DNA of 64,000 bases from Sulfurospirillum sp. (GTDB lineage: Bacteria; Campylobacterota; Campylobacteria; Campylobacterales; Sulfurospirillaceae): the NCBI GenBank assembly GCA_014859685.1, contig JACUTU010000003.1, positions 124,001-188,000 of the forward strand, read 5' to 3'. The stretch's first letter is position 1. The number at the start of each line of letters is the position of its first letter. The notes below the pieces were generated by a model. It was given only the letters and a program-made list of their open reading frames with translations, made no database searches and was not told the DNA's origin. Made by a program: the position numbers and the translations under genes. Shown here one piece after another: positions 1-8,534 of the stretch.

Positions 1-299
1 AAGATGTAAAAGATGCCCTAACTTCAATGGATATCACCGGCATGACTGTGAGCGAAGTCAAGGGATATGGGCGTCAGCAAGGACATTCTGAGCTTTATAG
101 AGGAGCTGAGTATGTAGTTGATTTTTTACCAAAAATTAAGATTGATATCATCGTAAAAGATGAAGATGTCGATACCGCTTTGCAAGCCATCATAAAAGCA
201 GCAAGAACTGGCAAAATAGGCGATGGAAAGATATTTGTTTCATCAATCGAACGCGTTGTTCGTATCCGTACTTCTGAGGAAGATGAAGAAGCAATCTAA
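1..299 (+). CDS. glnK: Nitrogen regulatory protein PII (GlnB/GlnK), 5' truncated
   Basis: PII trimeric signal protein, which senses ATP/ADP and 2-oxoglutarate and controls nitrogen assimilation or ammonium transport by binding partner proteins. The reading frame is open from base 3, so about 15 N-terminal residues lie outside the window. Visible are TGMTVSEVKGYGRQ, the T-loop GHSELYRGAEYVVDF with the Tyr equivalent to the uridylylated Tyr51, and the B/C-loop GKIGDGKIFV and RVVRIRTSEEDEEAI tail, which are all standard for the family. The ATG at 27 is an internal Met, not the start. GlnB and GlnK cannot be told apart without the upstream neighbour (amtB or glnA). Confidence 0.93.
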   Translation, partial: DVKDALTSMDITGMTVSEVKGYGRQQGHSELYRGAEYVVDFLPKIKIDIIVKDEDVDTALQAIIKAARTGKIGDGKIFVSSIERVVRIRTSEEDEEAI

Positions 300-312
300 A
301 CTACTTTTTTAT

Positions 313-336
313 GGAGGTATTAAAAAATATACCTCC
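313..336 (+). terminator. Hairpin after the PII gene
   Basis: Perfect 8-bp stem GGAGGTAT / ATACCTCC with an 8-nt A-rich loop, 14 bases after the PII stop codon. A run of T follows only after about 10 bases, so it is a weak intrinsic terminator or a 3' stabilising hairpin. Confidence 0.5.
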
Positions 337-355
337 ACCTATCTGCTTTTTGTGA

Positions 356-515
356 CTGATGTTACGCACTAAAACAAACGCGTCTGTTTTGTAAAGAAAC
401 TTTGTTTTGCAGCAGGAACAAAATATCCCCACAATTCTCTAAGGCTACGAAAAGGATACTTTTTTAGAAACTGAGAGATATTTACAAACTTTTTTGCAAA
501 AGTGCGTAAGGTCAG
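356..515. repeat. Non-coding element bounded by a 15-bp imperfect inverted repeat
   Basis: The interval 300-601 has no gene. Within it CTGA-TG-TTACGCACT (356-370) and AGTGCGTAA-GG-TCAG (501-515) form an inverted repeat matching at 13 of 15 positions; as RNA one mismatch becomes a G-U pair. Inside lie further complementary arms: AAAACAAA 371-378 with TTTGTTTT 401-408, AAATA 421-425 with TATTT 479-483, and TCTCT 436-440 with AGAGA 474-478. This could be a short MITE-like element or a structured RNA. I found no clear target-site duplication, promoter or U-tract on either strand, so neither reading is proven. Confidence 0.5.
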
Positions 516-573
516 CTTGTAAAATCAAAAACATAAAATCAGTTTTTTCAATCCTTTTTAACGCAGAGATGAC

Positions 574-579
574 TATAAT
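574..579 (+). promoter_or_regulatory. Promoter -10 box for the ZIP transporter gene
   Basis: TATAAT about 22 bases before the ATG at 602, with the ribosome site AAAAGGAG in between. No clear -35 box is seen. The predicted transcript start near 586 rules out the longer in-frame start at 494. Confidence 0.5.
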
Positions 580-601
580 AATGCCATTAAAAGGAGTCTG
601 C

Positions 602-1417
602 ATGTATGAATATTTTTTAGGGCTTGATCATGTTACACAAGCACTTATCGCAACTCTTTTTACATGGCTTCTGACAGCATTTGGCGCTGGTTTTGTATTT
701 TTTATGAGTAAGCCAAAGCCAAAATTTATGGATGCAACATTAGGATTTGCAGCGGGCGTTATGATTGCTGCGAGTTTTTGGTCGCTCTTAGCACCAGCTA
801 TCGAGATGTCGCAAGAGCTTGGTCAAACTTCTTGGTTGAGTGCCGCAGGTGGATTTATGGCGGGCGGTATTTTTATGCGCATTATTGATAAATTTTTACC
901 TCATTTACATCCTAGTTTGAGCATGGATAAAAAAGAAGGGATAAAAACCTCTTGGCAAAGAAGCACGCTTTTAGTGCTTGCTATAACACTCCATAATTTT
1001 CCTGAGGGTTTGGCCGTCGGCGTAGCTTTTGGAGCAATTGGCGCTGGTTTGCCATCAGCAACCATAGGTGGTGCAATCGCTTTGGCTCTAGGAATTGGTT
1101 TGCAAAATATTCCAGAGGGTGCCGCTGTTTCTATGCCTTTGCGTCGTGAGGGGATGAGTAAAACTAGAAGTTTTATGATGGGACAATCTTCTGGCATAGT
1201 TGAGCCAATTGCTGGCGTGATCGGTGCTTTTTTTGTTATCTACATGCAAGAATTTCTCCCTTTTGCATTGAGCTTTGCTGCGGGTGCCATGATCTTTGTT
1301 GTAGTTGAAGAATTAATCCCCGAATCACAAAAAAACTACAAACATATAGATACTGTAACTATGGCAACGATGGTTGGATTTACTGTTATGATGATTCTCG
1401 ATGTTGCACTAGGTTAA
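602..1417 (+). CDS. zupT: ZIP-family divalent metal transporter (ZupT/GufA type)
   Basis: Inner-membrane ZIP transporter of 271 residues importing zinc and probably other divalent metals. The two ZIP signatures are present: HNFPEGLAVG at about residue 131 in TM4 and NIPEGAAVSMPL at about residue 169 in TM5, whose His, Asn and Glu residues line the metal path. Hydrophobic segments fit about eight TM helices, and a His-containing loop (HLHPS) sits before TM4. The start at 602 is chosen over an in-frame ATG at 494 because AAAAGGAG lies just before it and a TATAAT box lies between the two. The exact metal cannot be read from the sequence. Confidence 0.88.
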   Translation: MYEYFLGLDHVTQALIATLFTWLLTAFGAGFVFFMSKPKPKFMDATLGFAAGVMIAASFWSLLAPAIEMSQELGQTSWLSAAGGFMAGGIFMRIIDKFLPHLHPSLSMDKKEGIKTSWQRSTLLVLAITLHNFPEGLAVGVAFGAIGAGLPSATIGGAIALALGIGLQNIPEGAAVSMPLRREGMSKTRSFMMGQSSGIVEPIAGVIGAFFVIYMQEFLPFALSFAAGAMIFVVVEELIPESQKNYKHIDTVTMATMVGFTVMMILDVALG

Positions 1418-1432
1418 AAAAAGGATAATTAC

Positions 1433-2440
1433 ATGTATTTTACACTCCAATCCCCACTTGATATGCACTTACATCTTCGGGATGAAATGATGCTTTACCA
1501 AGTTGCGGTACATAGTGCAAAAAGTTTTGCTGGCGGACTTGTGATGCCAAATCTTGTGCCACCAGTTACAAGTATCGAAACATTGTTAGCATACAAAGAA
1601 CGCATCCTTACGGCTTGCGGTAATGAAAAATTTGAACCATTGATGAGCTTGTTTTTTAGAAATGATTATAGTTATGAATTTTTACAAAAAGCAAAACCAT
1701 ATATCTATGCACTAAAATTGTATCCATCGGGTATTACTACGAATTCTGAGGGTGGCGTGAACAGTATGGATATAGAAAACCTTAGAGCTACTTTTGAGGC
1801 GATGAGCGAGCTTGAGATTCCTTTGTGTGTGCATGGAGAAACAAATGGTTTTGTGATGGATAGAGAGGCAGAATTTGGCTCTATCTATGAGCAATTTGCC
1901 AGCAATTTTCCAAAGCTCAAGATCATCATGGAGCACATCACGACAAAGCATAGTGTAGATCTGCTTTCAAGATATGAAAACCTCTATGCAACGATTACTT
2001 TGCACCATCTTTTGATTACACTTGATGATGTAATAGGAGGCGCAATGCAACCGCATCTTTTTTGTAAGCCCATAGCAAAAAGACCCGAAGATAGAGAGGC
2101 ACTCTTACATGTAGCCTTGAGTGGAGATTCAAAAGTTATGTTTGGCAGTGATTCAGCACCGCATCCGTTGCATAAAAAAGAGTGTTGTGGTTGTGCGGCT
2201 GGAGTTTTCAGTGCGCCTATTGCTCTGCAAGTGTTGGTTGAGCTTTTTGAAAAACATAACAAATTAGAAAATTTACAAGCATTCATAAGCAATAATGCAA
2301 GGGTTATATATAATTTTATACCATTAGCAAAAGAGGTAATTTTAGAAAAAAAACCTTTTTTAGTTCCAAATAACTATGGCGATGTTGTGCCAATGTTTGC
2401 TGGTGCGGAGTTAGCGTGGAGTATAAAAAATGTCCATTAA
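1433..2440 (+). CDS. pyrC: Dihydroorotase (class II)
   Basis: Cyclises N-carbamoyl-aspartate to dihydroorotate in pyrimidine synthesis; cytoplasmic zinc enzyme of 335 residues, normal for the short class II PyrC. The metal-binding HxH is in DMHLHLRD (His12, His14), the Lys expected to be carboxylated is in ALKLYPSG, further His ligands are in CVHGE and ITTKHS, and the catalytic Asp is in GSDSAPHP. The ATG is preceded by AAAGGA. The last 11 bases overlap the response-regulator gene, so the two are probably co-transcribed although functionally unrelated. Confidence 0.93.
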   Translation: MYFTLQSPLDMHLHLRDEMMLYQVAVHSAKSFAGGLVMPNLVPPVTSIETLLAYKERILTACGNEKFEPLMSLFFRNDYSYEFLQKAKPYIYALKLYPSGITTNSEGGVNSMDIENLRATFEAMSELEIPLCVHGETNGFVMDREAEFGSIYEQFASNFPKLKIIMEHITTKHSVDLLSRYENLYATITLHHLLITLDDVIGGAMQPHLFCKPIAKRPEDREALLHVALSGDSKVMFGSDSAPHPLHKKECCGCAAGVFSAPIALQVLVELFEKHNKLENLQAFISNNARVIYNFIPLAKEVILEKKPFLVPNNYGDVVPMFAGAELAWSIKNVH

Positions 2441-3098
2441 AATACTTATCTTGGAAGATAATCTGTTGCTACTTGAGACTTTAGAAGATTTTTTGAGTGA
2501 AAAAGATTGTGTCTTGCACCTTGCAACGACGCAAAAAAAAGCGATGCAATTATGTTATAAAAAGAGATTTGATATCTATCTTTTAGATGTGAAAATCCCA
2601 GATGGTAATGGCTTTGCATTTCTTAGAGATTTACGCGAAGCAGGTGATCAAACACCTGCTATTTTTATCACATCTTTGGAAGATACGCAAAGCGTGAAAG
2701 AGGGATTTTTGCAAGGTGGCGATGATTATATTAAAAAGCCATTTGACCTTGAAGAACTTTGGCTACGCATTGGGGCTATTTTGCATCGAAGCGGATCGAT
2801 TCTTGAGGGGCAGATCAAGATAGATCAAAACTTTAGTTTACATGTAAAGAGAAAAAATCTCTTGCACAATGACAAAGAAATATTACTTAATTTAAAAGAT
2901 TTTGAACTGTTGCATCTATTGCTCTTACACAGGGGCAAGGTAGTCACGAGAGAGATGATTGAAGAGAAGCTTTGGCATACCAATGAATGTGCAAATGAGG
3001 GATCAATTCGCGTGTACATCAACAATCTAAAAAAAATCTTTGGCAAAGACGCCATAACAAACATACGAGGAATTGGTTATCGCTTTGAAGACGCATGA
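2430..3098 (+). CDS. OmpR-family response regulator
   Basis: Two-domain transcription factor of 222 residues. The receiver domain (about 1-120) has the acidic pair E9/D10, phosphoacceptor D53 in [11 protein letters not shown], the switch Ser/Thr in FITSLED and the Lys in YIKKPF. A winged-helix DNA-binding domain follows (about 130-222), ending in IRGIGYRFE, typical of OmpR/PhoB proteins. It overlaps pyrC by 11 bases and the following histidine kinase gene slightly, so kinase and regulator are almost certainly partners. Target genes are unknown; the PilZ gene next in line suggests a surface or motility role (inference). Confidence 0.9.
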   Translation: MSIKILILEDNLLLLETLEDFLSEKDCVLHLATTQKKAMQLCYKKRFDIYLLDVKIPDGNGFAFLRDLREAGDQTPAIFITSLEDTQSVKEGFLQGGDDYIKKPFDLEELWLRIGAILHRSGSILEGQIKIDQNFSLHVKRKNLLHNDKEILLNLKDFELLHLLLLHRGKVVTREMIEEKLWHTNECANEGSIRVYINNLKKIFGKDAITNIRGIGYRFEDA

Positions 3099-3957
3099 AG
3101 AAAAACAGGTTTTGTATGCTTGTGTGAGTATCTTTGCATTAGTAGTTTTGTCAATTGTCATCTCTTTTACTATTTATATTATTGTATTAAGTCAATTTTT
3201 GCTAATTTCAATGTATATCATATTTTTTATCACTCTTGCTTTTGTGTGCTTTTATCTTGTACGGCATTTTTTAGCACCGCTTGTGCAGACAAAATACTTT
3301 TTAGAATTGCTCCTCAAAGACACACTTCATGAACTTAACATACCTTTAAGTGTCATAAAAGCAAATGTACAGATGCTCAAAAATCAAGAATACGATAGCA
3401 AAAAATGCAAACGACTTGAACGCATAGAGTTAGGTTGTGCTGAGCTTAAAAGATTGTATCAAGATATAGATTATTATATAAAACGAGAAGTGCATAGGCA
3501 AATCAATGAAGCATTTTCACTCAAAGAGTTGCTAAATCATACGATAGAAAAGTTTCTCGCACAAGATGAGGACATCTGTATAAAAGTAGAATTTTTAAGC
3601 GAAGATGTGACTTTGTGGTGCGATAAGCATGGATTTGCAAGGGTTTTGGACAATATTCTCTCAAATGCTATAAAATACAATAGAGAAAAAAATGGTATCA
3701 TTATCAGATTTAATGATAATCGCTTGCAGGTTATCGATGAGGGCATTGGTATGAACGAGGCACAACTTTTTAGGATTTTTGATCGTTACTACCAACACGA
3801 TGAGAGTTGCGAGGGTTTTGGTATAGGTTTGAGCATAGTCAAGGCGTATTGTGATACACAAAAGATCATGATAAACATCATTTCAAAGCTACATGTAGGC
3901 ACGAGTGTGAGTTTGGATTTAAAAAATATAATATCGAGAAAAACTGATGAAAAATAG
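3085..3957 (+). CDS. Sensor histidine kinase with no extracellular sensor domain
   Basis: Membrane kinase of about 290 residues, partner of the preceding regulator. Two hydrophobic helices (about residues 8-30 and 34-59) are separated by only a few residues, so there is no periplasmic domain, as in intramembrane-sensing kinases. The H-box His is in DTLHELNIP; the ATP-binding domain has the N box DNILSNAIKYN, G1 box VIDEGIGM and G2 box GFGIGLSIV. No ATG fits the start. TTG at 3085 lies 12 bases after GAGGAA and is preferred; TTG at 3073 directly abuts that site. The stop overlaps the PilZ gene by 11 bases. Confidence 0.85.
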   Translation: MKTHEEKQVLYACVSIFALVVLSIVISFTIYIIVLSQFLLISMYIIFFITLAFVCFYLVRHFLAPLVQTKYFLELLLKDTLHELNIPLSVIKANVQMLKNQEYDSKKCKRLERIELGCAELKRLYQDIDYYIKREVHRQINEAFSLKELLNHTIEKFLAQDEDICIKVEFLSEDVTLWCDKHGFARVLDNILSNAIKYNREKNGIIIRFNDNRLQVIDEGIGMNEAQLFRIFDRYYQHDESCEGFGIGLSIVKAYCDTQKIMINIISKLHVGTSVSLDLKNIISRKTDEK

Positions 3958-5059
3958 TGAAAAAATGGAAGAATTGCTTGTAGCATTTGCTTCTTTCTTG
4001 GAAGAATTTGAGTCAAAATTTATACAATATTTTGTCACACTTGGTCTTGCGTATGAAAAAATCTATGAAAAAGAAGATCTAAGAATTGTTGCCAAAGAAG
4101 TATATGCACAAATGCTACATAGCGAGCTTGACATAAGCTATAAAGAGGAAGAACTTTTTTTGAAAATGCAAAAAGAGGGCGTTATGATAGGCTTTCTTAT
4201 CAATCGCTCGATACTTTTTTTTCTGGAAAATTTTATCCACAATATTCAAAAAAACAATCCACTTTTTTGTAAATATATTGAAACGATGGTGCTTAATACA
4301 ACCTATTTTATAAGACATTTTGAAACACATATATGTGACAAATACAAAGCTCAAATATTGAATTTAAACTTTGATAGTGATGCAAATACGATCATTGGCA
4401 ACAACATCTTGACCATATTTCAAAATCTCAAAAAAACAAATGAAAGTGTTACTTTGTTCAACCTCTACAAGGGAGTGCCAATCAAACATATAGCCACAGT
4501 TGTTGAGATAGATGGCGATGCGGTTGTTTTTCAAACAGATGCGATGCAAGAGATCGCTATGAAGATGGATGGGCATGCATACATCATGCGTGATGCACAT
4601 TTTAACAGATATATAAAAGCAGATATAGTTTTTAGCAATTTTTATAACAATACAGTAACGCTAGATAATTTTACCTATCTGCTCAATATGCCAGCGAACC
4701 AAAGAGAAAATGTGCGGGTGCACCCAGATATTGGCGTAACTGTAAGGCTCAATAATGAGGATGCAGAACCTATAAAAGGAAAGCTCTTTGATCTGTCCAT
4801 CAATGGTTTGGCGGTGATTAGTGAACAAAATAATGGAATCTACATGGGCGCACAGATAGAGATCTCTTTTGAACTCTTAGATTCTATGGTTTATGCACAA
4901 GGTGAAATCTTAGATATTATTGAGTACAAAGATGCATTTCGCTTTTGTATGAAAATCTATCCTGATGTGAACAATGAAGCAATTATTGTTGAGTATGTAC
5001 AAAAAAGAGAAAAAGAGATCATCAAAAATCTAGAAAATCTACTTAAAGAGTACAGCTAA
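3947..5059 (+). CDS. PilZ-domain protein with a helical N-terminal region
   Basis: Cytoplasmic protein of 370 residues. The C-terminal part (about 255-350) is a PilZ c-di-GMP-binding domain: Arg residues in NQRENVRVH correspond to the RxxxR motif and DLSINGLAV to the D/NxSxxG motif. The first 150 residues are helical with no recognised family, and a middle region (about 165-250) is probably a YcgR-N/PilZ-N-like barrel. Start ATG overlaps the kinase gene by 11 bases, making a co-translated regulator-kinase-effector set. Probable role: c-di-GMP-dependent control of motility or the envelope; this is inference. Confidence 0.75.
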   Translation: MKNSEKMEELLVAFASFLEEFESKFIQYFVTLGLAYEKIYEKEDLRIVAKEVYAQMLHSELDISYKEEELFLKMQKEGVMIGFLINRSILFFLENFIHNIQKNNPLFCKYIETMVLNTTYFIRHFETHICDKYKAQILNLNFDSDANTIIGNNILTIFQNLKKTNESVTLFNLYKGVPIKHIATVVEIDGDAVVFQTDAMQEIAMKMDGHAYIMRDAHFNRYIKADIVFSNFYNNTVTLDNFTYLLNMPANQRENVRVHPDIGVTVRLNNEDAEPIKGKLFDLSINGLAVISEQNNGIYMGAQIEISFELLDSMVYAQGEILDIIEYKDAFRFCMKIYPDVNNEAIIVEYVQKREKEIIKNLENLLKEYS

Positions 5060-5079
5060 AGGCGTTATGGAAGTTTCGC

Positions 5080-6048
5080 TTACATGCCGCCTTGTTGTGC
5101 CATCCTTTTTTCTATTCTATTTCCCAAAAGTGAAAGCAATGCTGTGATACAAAAGTACATTCCAGCGATGATGAGCCATGTTTCAAAAGGTGAAAAAGTA
5201 TTTGCTACGATTTCTCTCCCTACTTTGGTAAGATCTGTAATGGATATGACAGAAACCAAAGAAGAGTCCTTAACAAGTGCTATCATCTCGCCTATGAGCG
5301 TAGGAAGTGCTCTCTTGAGGGCTTGAGGCATAATGATGTATGCCATAGTCTGGATGTAATTCATGCCAAGTGATTTTGCAGCTTCATACTGCCCTTTGTC
5401 GATAGATTGGATAGCACCCCGTAGAACTTCAGCGATGTATGCTCCAAAAAAAATACCAAGCGATAGGGCCCCTGCTAAAAATCGCTCCAGATCAAAAATA
5501 GTCGCAATGATAAAATAAAAGATAAATATCTGCACCAAAAGAGGTGTGCCTCTAATGATTGTTATGTAAACAGTTGCGATATCTTTGAGAAATTGATACG
5601 AAGAGATACGCATAAACGCAAGTGCGATACCAATAGAAAAAGCCAAAAGTGCTGATAAGCCAGAGATTTGTAGCGTAACAAGCAAACCTTCTAGCAATGG
5701 ACCTTTTTCCCATTGAGTTGTTTTGGCAAGTGTGTTTCCTTCAAAAACCATATCTCCATCATTTACGCTCATCGTATAACCATTTGCAACAATTATCTCT
5801 TTTGTTTCAGTATCACCACTGAGGGTGAGTGTGCCATTTTCTTTGAGATGCACAGTTCCATCAAAAGGAGCTTGTAAGGCCACTTCTTTTTCATATGCAA
5901 AATACTGCGGTACACTCGTCCACTTCCAGATATAATTCATATTTGAAGCTGCACTAAAAAGACTAAATCCCAAAAGAAAATAAAACGCTACGGCCAAAAA
6001 ATGACCGAGCGTTTTATTTTGCAAAAGTGATTGATGCGATTTTGCCAT
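5080..6048 (-). CDS. Polar amino-acid ABC transporter permease with an extra periplasmic domain
   Basis: Inner-membrane permease of the HisM/GlnP family, 322 residues versus the usual 215-250. The permease core begins at about residue 117 and holds the EAA loop GQYEAAKSLGMNYIQ that contacts the ATPase. The first TM (about 15-35) is followed by some 75 soluble residues (about 45-115) with QAPFDGTV and VNDGDMVFEGNTLA, resembling the half-motifs of a biotinyl/lipoyl or sandwich-barrel-hybrid fold. It is last in a minus-strand operon ATPase - binding protein - permease. The substrate is probably a polar amino acid such as glutamine, glutamate or cystine; I cannot decide which. Confidence 0.87.
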   Translation of the reverse strand: MAKSHQSLLQNKTLGHFLAVAFYFLLGFSLFSAASNMNYIWKWTSVPQYFAYEKEVALQAPFDGTVHLKENGTLTLSGDTETKEIIVANGYTMSVNDGDMVFEGNTLAKTTQWEKGPLLEGLLVTLQISGLSALLAFSIGIALAFMRISSYQFLKDIATVYITIIRGTPLLVQIFIFYFIIATIFDLERFLAGALSLGIFFGAYIAEVLRGAIQSIDKGQYEAAKSLGMNYIQTMAYIIMPQALKRALPTLIGEMIALVKDSSLVSVISITDLTKVGREIVANTFSPFETWLIIAGMYFCITALLSLLGNRIEKRMAQQGGM

Positions 6049-6051
6049 CGA

Positions 6052-6855
6052 TTACATTACCTTTTTTTGCCAAGCGTCACTGTTAAACCATGTGTCATAC
6101 ACTTTTTGGTATGTGCCGTCATTTTTTGCTTGATTTAAAAAGTTGTCTAGCCAATTAAGAAAATCAGGATCACCTTTTCTTATCCCCCAGCCGAGTGGTT
6201 CATAAGTGAGATCTTCATCAAGGTGAACAAGTTTGCTTTCGCCTTTTTCTGCAAAGAAGATCGCATTGTATGGTTTGTCATATACAAGTGCGTCCGCATT
6301 GCCATTTAAGACTTCTTGTGCCGCATCCGCTTCTGTTTCAAATGTTCTAATTTTTGCTTTTTTAAACATTTTTCTAGTCGCTATCTCGCCTGTTACTCCA
6401 AGTTTTGTTACAACAGTGATATCTGGCTTATCAAGATCACTCCATTTTTTACCAGCATGTTTTTTAGTAGCGAGTATAGTTTGACCAACACTGATATAAG
6501 GATTGGCAAAGTTTATTTTGAGATTTCTTTCTTGTGTGATAGTCATGCCTGACATGATGATGTCATATTTTCCAGTGATCAAACCCGCAATAATGCCATC
6601 CCAAGCAGTTGGAAGAAGTTTAAGTTTTACACCCATCGCTTTTGCCATCGCTTTTGCCATATCCACATCAAAGCCAATGATATTGCCTTGTTTGTCTTTC
6701 ATCTCAAAAGGCATATAGCCAGGCTCAAGTCCAACTATAAGCTCACCTCTTTGCAATATTTGGTTGAGTGTAGATTTTTGCCATAGGTTGATATCATCAG
6801 CCATAGCGTTCAGTCCTAGCATCAATAAAAATGCTACTAAAATTTTCTTCATCAT
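6052..6855 (-). CDS. Periplasmic amino-acid-binding protein (SBP family 3)
   Basis: Solute-binding protein of the ABC importer, 267 residues, with signal peptide MMKKILVAFLLMLGLNAMA cleaved near residue 19. The family signature GLEPGYMPFEMKDKQGNIIGFDVD (first 20: GLEPGYMPFEMKDKQGNIIG) is at about residues 42-65, and the ligand-contact stretches SGMTITQERN and LVYDKPYN follow. It lies 3 bases upstream of the permease and 15 bases downstream of the ATPase on the same strand, so all three are one operon. The GxxxGYxPFE type is common in glutamine, glutamate and general polar amino-acid binders; specificity is not resolved. Confidence 0.88.
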   Translation of the reverse strand: MMKKILVAFLLMLGLNAMADDINLWQKSTLNQILQRGELIVGLEPGYMPFEMKDKQGNIIGFDVDMAKAMAKAMGVKLKLLPTAWDGIIAGLITGKYDIIMSGMTITQERNLKINFANPYISVGQTILATKKHAGKKWSDLDKPDITVVTKLGVTGEIATRKMFKKAKIRTFETEADAAQEVLNGNADALVYDKPYNAIFFAEKGESKLVHLDEDLTYEPLGWGIRKGDPDFLNWLDNFLNQAKNDGTYQKVYDTWFNSDAWQKKVM

Positions 6856-6870
6856 CTCTCCTTGTAAAGT

Positions 6871-7614
6871 TTAATGTACTAACACTTCTTGTAAAAATTT
6901 TTGCGCTCGTTCAGTTTTTGGGTTTGTAAAAAATTCTTCAGGGCTTGATTCTTCCAAAATAACCCCATCATCCATAAAAACCACTCGATTACTCACCTCT
7001 TTTGCAAATCCCATCTCGTGGGTAACGCATACAATGGTATAGTTTTCGTGAGCAAGTTCTCGCATAACATCTAAAACACCACCTATCATTTCAGGATCAA
7101 GTGCGCTTGTAGGCTCGTCAAAAAGAATAATTTTAGGTTTCATGGCAAGTGTTCTTGCTATAGCTACTCTTTGTTTTTGCCCACCGCTAAGTTCGCTCGG
7201 ATAGCCATCAGCCTTGTGTGCAAGCCCCACTTTTTCTAAAAGTTTTTGTGCTACTTCTTGAGCTTCTTTTTTGGAAGTGCTTTTCACTTTTATTTGTGCA
7301 ACGGTGATATTGTCAATGATACTAAGATGTGGAAAAAGATTGAAATGCTGAAAAAGCATCCCTGTTTCTGCACGAAGAGCGTTGATGTTGACTTTTTTAT
7401 CATGTATGTTTTGATTGTCTACAATGATATCACCGCTATCTATTTCTTCAAGGCGGTTTATACAGCGAATAAGTGTAGATTTTCCACTACCGCTTGGCCC
7501 ACAAATAACAACAATTTCTCCTTTTTGCACAGAAAAATTAATATTTTTAAGCACATGAAAATCGCCATAATACTTTTCGACATTTTTCATGCTAATAATC
7601 GGTTGATCCATCAT
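6871..7614 (-). CDS. glnQ: Polar amino-acid ABC transporter ATPase (GlnQ/HisP type)
   Basis: ATP-binding subunit, 247 residues, energising the permease/binding-protein pair encoded downstream. It has Walker [11 protein letters not shown] at about residue 38, Q-loop [10 protein letters not shown], signature [16 protein letters not shown], Walker [15 protein letters not shown] and switch His in CVTHEMGFA. The length and the [11 protein letters not shown] stretch are typical of polar amino-acid importers. First gene of the minus-strand operon. Two adjacent ATG codons (7614 and 7611) follow a GAAGG ribosome site. A TACAAT box at 7643-7648 may be its -10 element, without a convincing -35. Confidence 0.93.
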   Translation of the reverse strand: MMDQPIISMKNVEKYYGDFHVLKNINFSVQKGEIVVICGPSGSGKSTLIRCINRLEEIDSGDIIVDNQNIHDKKVNINALRAETGMLFQHFNLFPHLSIIDNITVAQIKVKSTSKKEAQEVAQKLLEKVGLAHKADGYPSELSGGQKQRVAIARTLAMKPKIILFDEPTSALDPEMIGGVLDVMRELAHENYTIVCVTHEMGFAKEVSNRVVFMDDGVILEESSPEEFFTNPKTERAQKFLQEVLVH

Positions 7615-7691
7615 TAGCCTTCAATTTTCAAGATAATTGGCTATTGTATCAGTGTTAAAATAAAAATGAAGTAAAAATAGTTTAATGAGAG

Positions 7692-7726
7692 AAAATAACT
7701 GCAAAAATCTCTTCAGCAGTTATTTT
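7692..7726 (-). terminator. Intrinsic terminator after the secreted Cys protein gene
   Basis: Perfect 11-bp inverted repeat AAAATAACTGC / GCAGTTATTTT with a 13-base spacer, located a few bases past the stop codon at 7732. The stem ends in T-rich sequence, so transcription of 8389-7732 would stop here before the ABC operon promoter. Confidence 0.65.
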
Positions 7727-7731
7727 TGGAA

Positions 7732-8058
7732 TCAATTGCAACTTGGTATATTGCCACTATCGCTAGCAAAGGATTCTAAAAAATGATAAATATGTTTCTC
7801 CTTGCTCTGGGATGTGATTTCTGGAGCTTTTGGGCATACTTTTTTGATTGCTTCATTGAGTGTACCACTTTTGTAAAATTCACGCCAAGCTTTTTTAGTG
7901 TATTTACTTCCCATAACATCACCATTGAAGCCACAAGGTTTTTTAAGTAGCTGTATATAGTATTTTTTCCCCATTAATGCACTTGCTTGTACAAAACTAC
8001 TTGATAAAATTAAACCCACAAGAATAACAGCAATAAATTTTAAAAATTTATTGAACAT
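7732..8058 (-). CDS. Small secreted protein with conserved cysteines, unknown function
   Basis: Protein of 108 residues with a clear signal peptide (about 1-25, hydrophobic VILVGLILSSSFVQA). The mature part is small and basic, with three Cys: one in KKPCGFNG, one in KKVCPKAP and one four residues from the end in IPSCN. There is no CxxCH, so it is not a c-type cytochrome itself. It follows a small cytochrome gene by 10 bases on the same strand and is probably its periplasmic partner or a redox accessory (inference). I do not recognise a named family. Confidence 0.65.
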   Translation of the reverse strand: MFNKFLKFIAVILVGLILSSSFVQASALMGKKYYIQLLKKPCGFNGDVMGSKYTKKAWREFYKSGTLNEAIKKVCPKAPEITSQSKEKHIYHFLESFASDSGNIPSCN

Positions 8059-8068
8059 TTTAATTCCC

Positions 8069-8389
8069 CTACAAATTTGAAATATATTTTGCTAAATCTT
8101 CGATATCTTGTTTACTAAGATTCTTTACTTGTTTTGACATAACACGCATGACGCCGGCGTTATCAAATACACTTTCTTGAAAAAATATAAGATTTTCTTT
8201 GAGATCTTGGGCATCCATACCAGCTATCGGCTCACTTCTGCCATATGCTTTATGCTTTCCATCTTTTCCATGACATTTTGCACAAACTTTGAATAGTTCA
8301 GAGGTTTTTTTTAAACTTTTTTCCTCAGCTAGAAGGATTGAAGTGCAAGTAAAATATATTAAAAATAATAAAATAATTTTAACTTTCAT
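8069..8389 (-). CDS. Small monoheme c-type cytochrome (class I)
   Basis: Periplasmic electron carrier of about 106 residues: signal peptide (about 1-22), one heme site CAKCHG at residues 36-41, and a candidate Met axial ligand in MRVMSKQ. The HGKDGKHKAYGRSEPIAGM segment resembles the cytochrome at 41959 (CHGQDAKHAPFERQ), so the two are likely paralogues. Two ATG codons are possible; 8389 is chosen because AAGGA stands 7 bases before it, whereas the ATG at 8395 is too close to that site. It is followed by the secreted Cys protein. The redox partner is unknown. Confidence 0.85.
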   Translation of the reverse strand: MKVKIILLFLIYFTCTSILLAEEKSLKKTSELFKVCAKCHGKDGKHKAYGRSEPIAGMDAQDLKENLIFFQESVFDNAGVMRVMSKQVKNLSKQDIEDLAKYISNL

Positions 8390-8473
8390 AGCCATTTCCT
8401 TGAAATTTATGGAGTATTATATCACTAAAATTACAAAAAGGTAAATAAAATTAACTAATTTTAAAATAAATTT

Positions 8474-8504
8474 TTGTGAACCTTTGCTGCATATCTGCTA
8501 TAAT
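8474..8504 (+). promoter_or_regulatory. Promoter for the DMT transporter gene
   Basis: TATAAT at 8499-8504 with TTGTGA at 8474-8479 as a possible -35 box (19-base spacer). It lies inside the longer open frame starting at 8484 and therefore supports the downstream TTG start at 8535. Confidence 0.5.
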
Positions 8505-8534
8505 CACAATTTTAAAAATAATTTGGAGTCCCGC

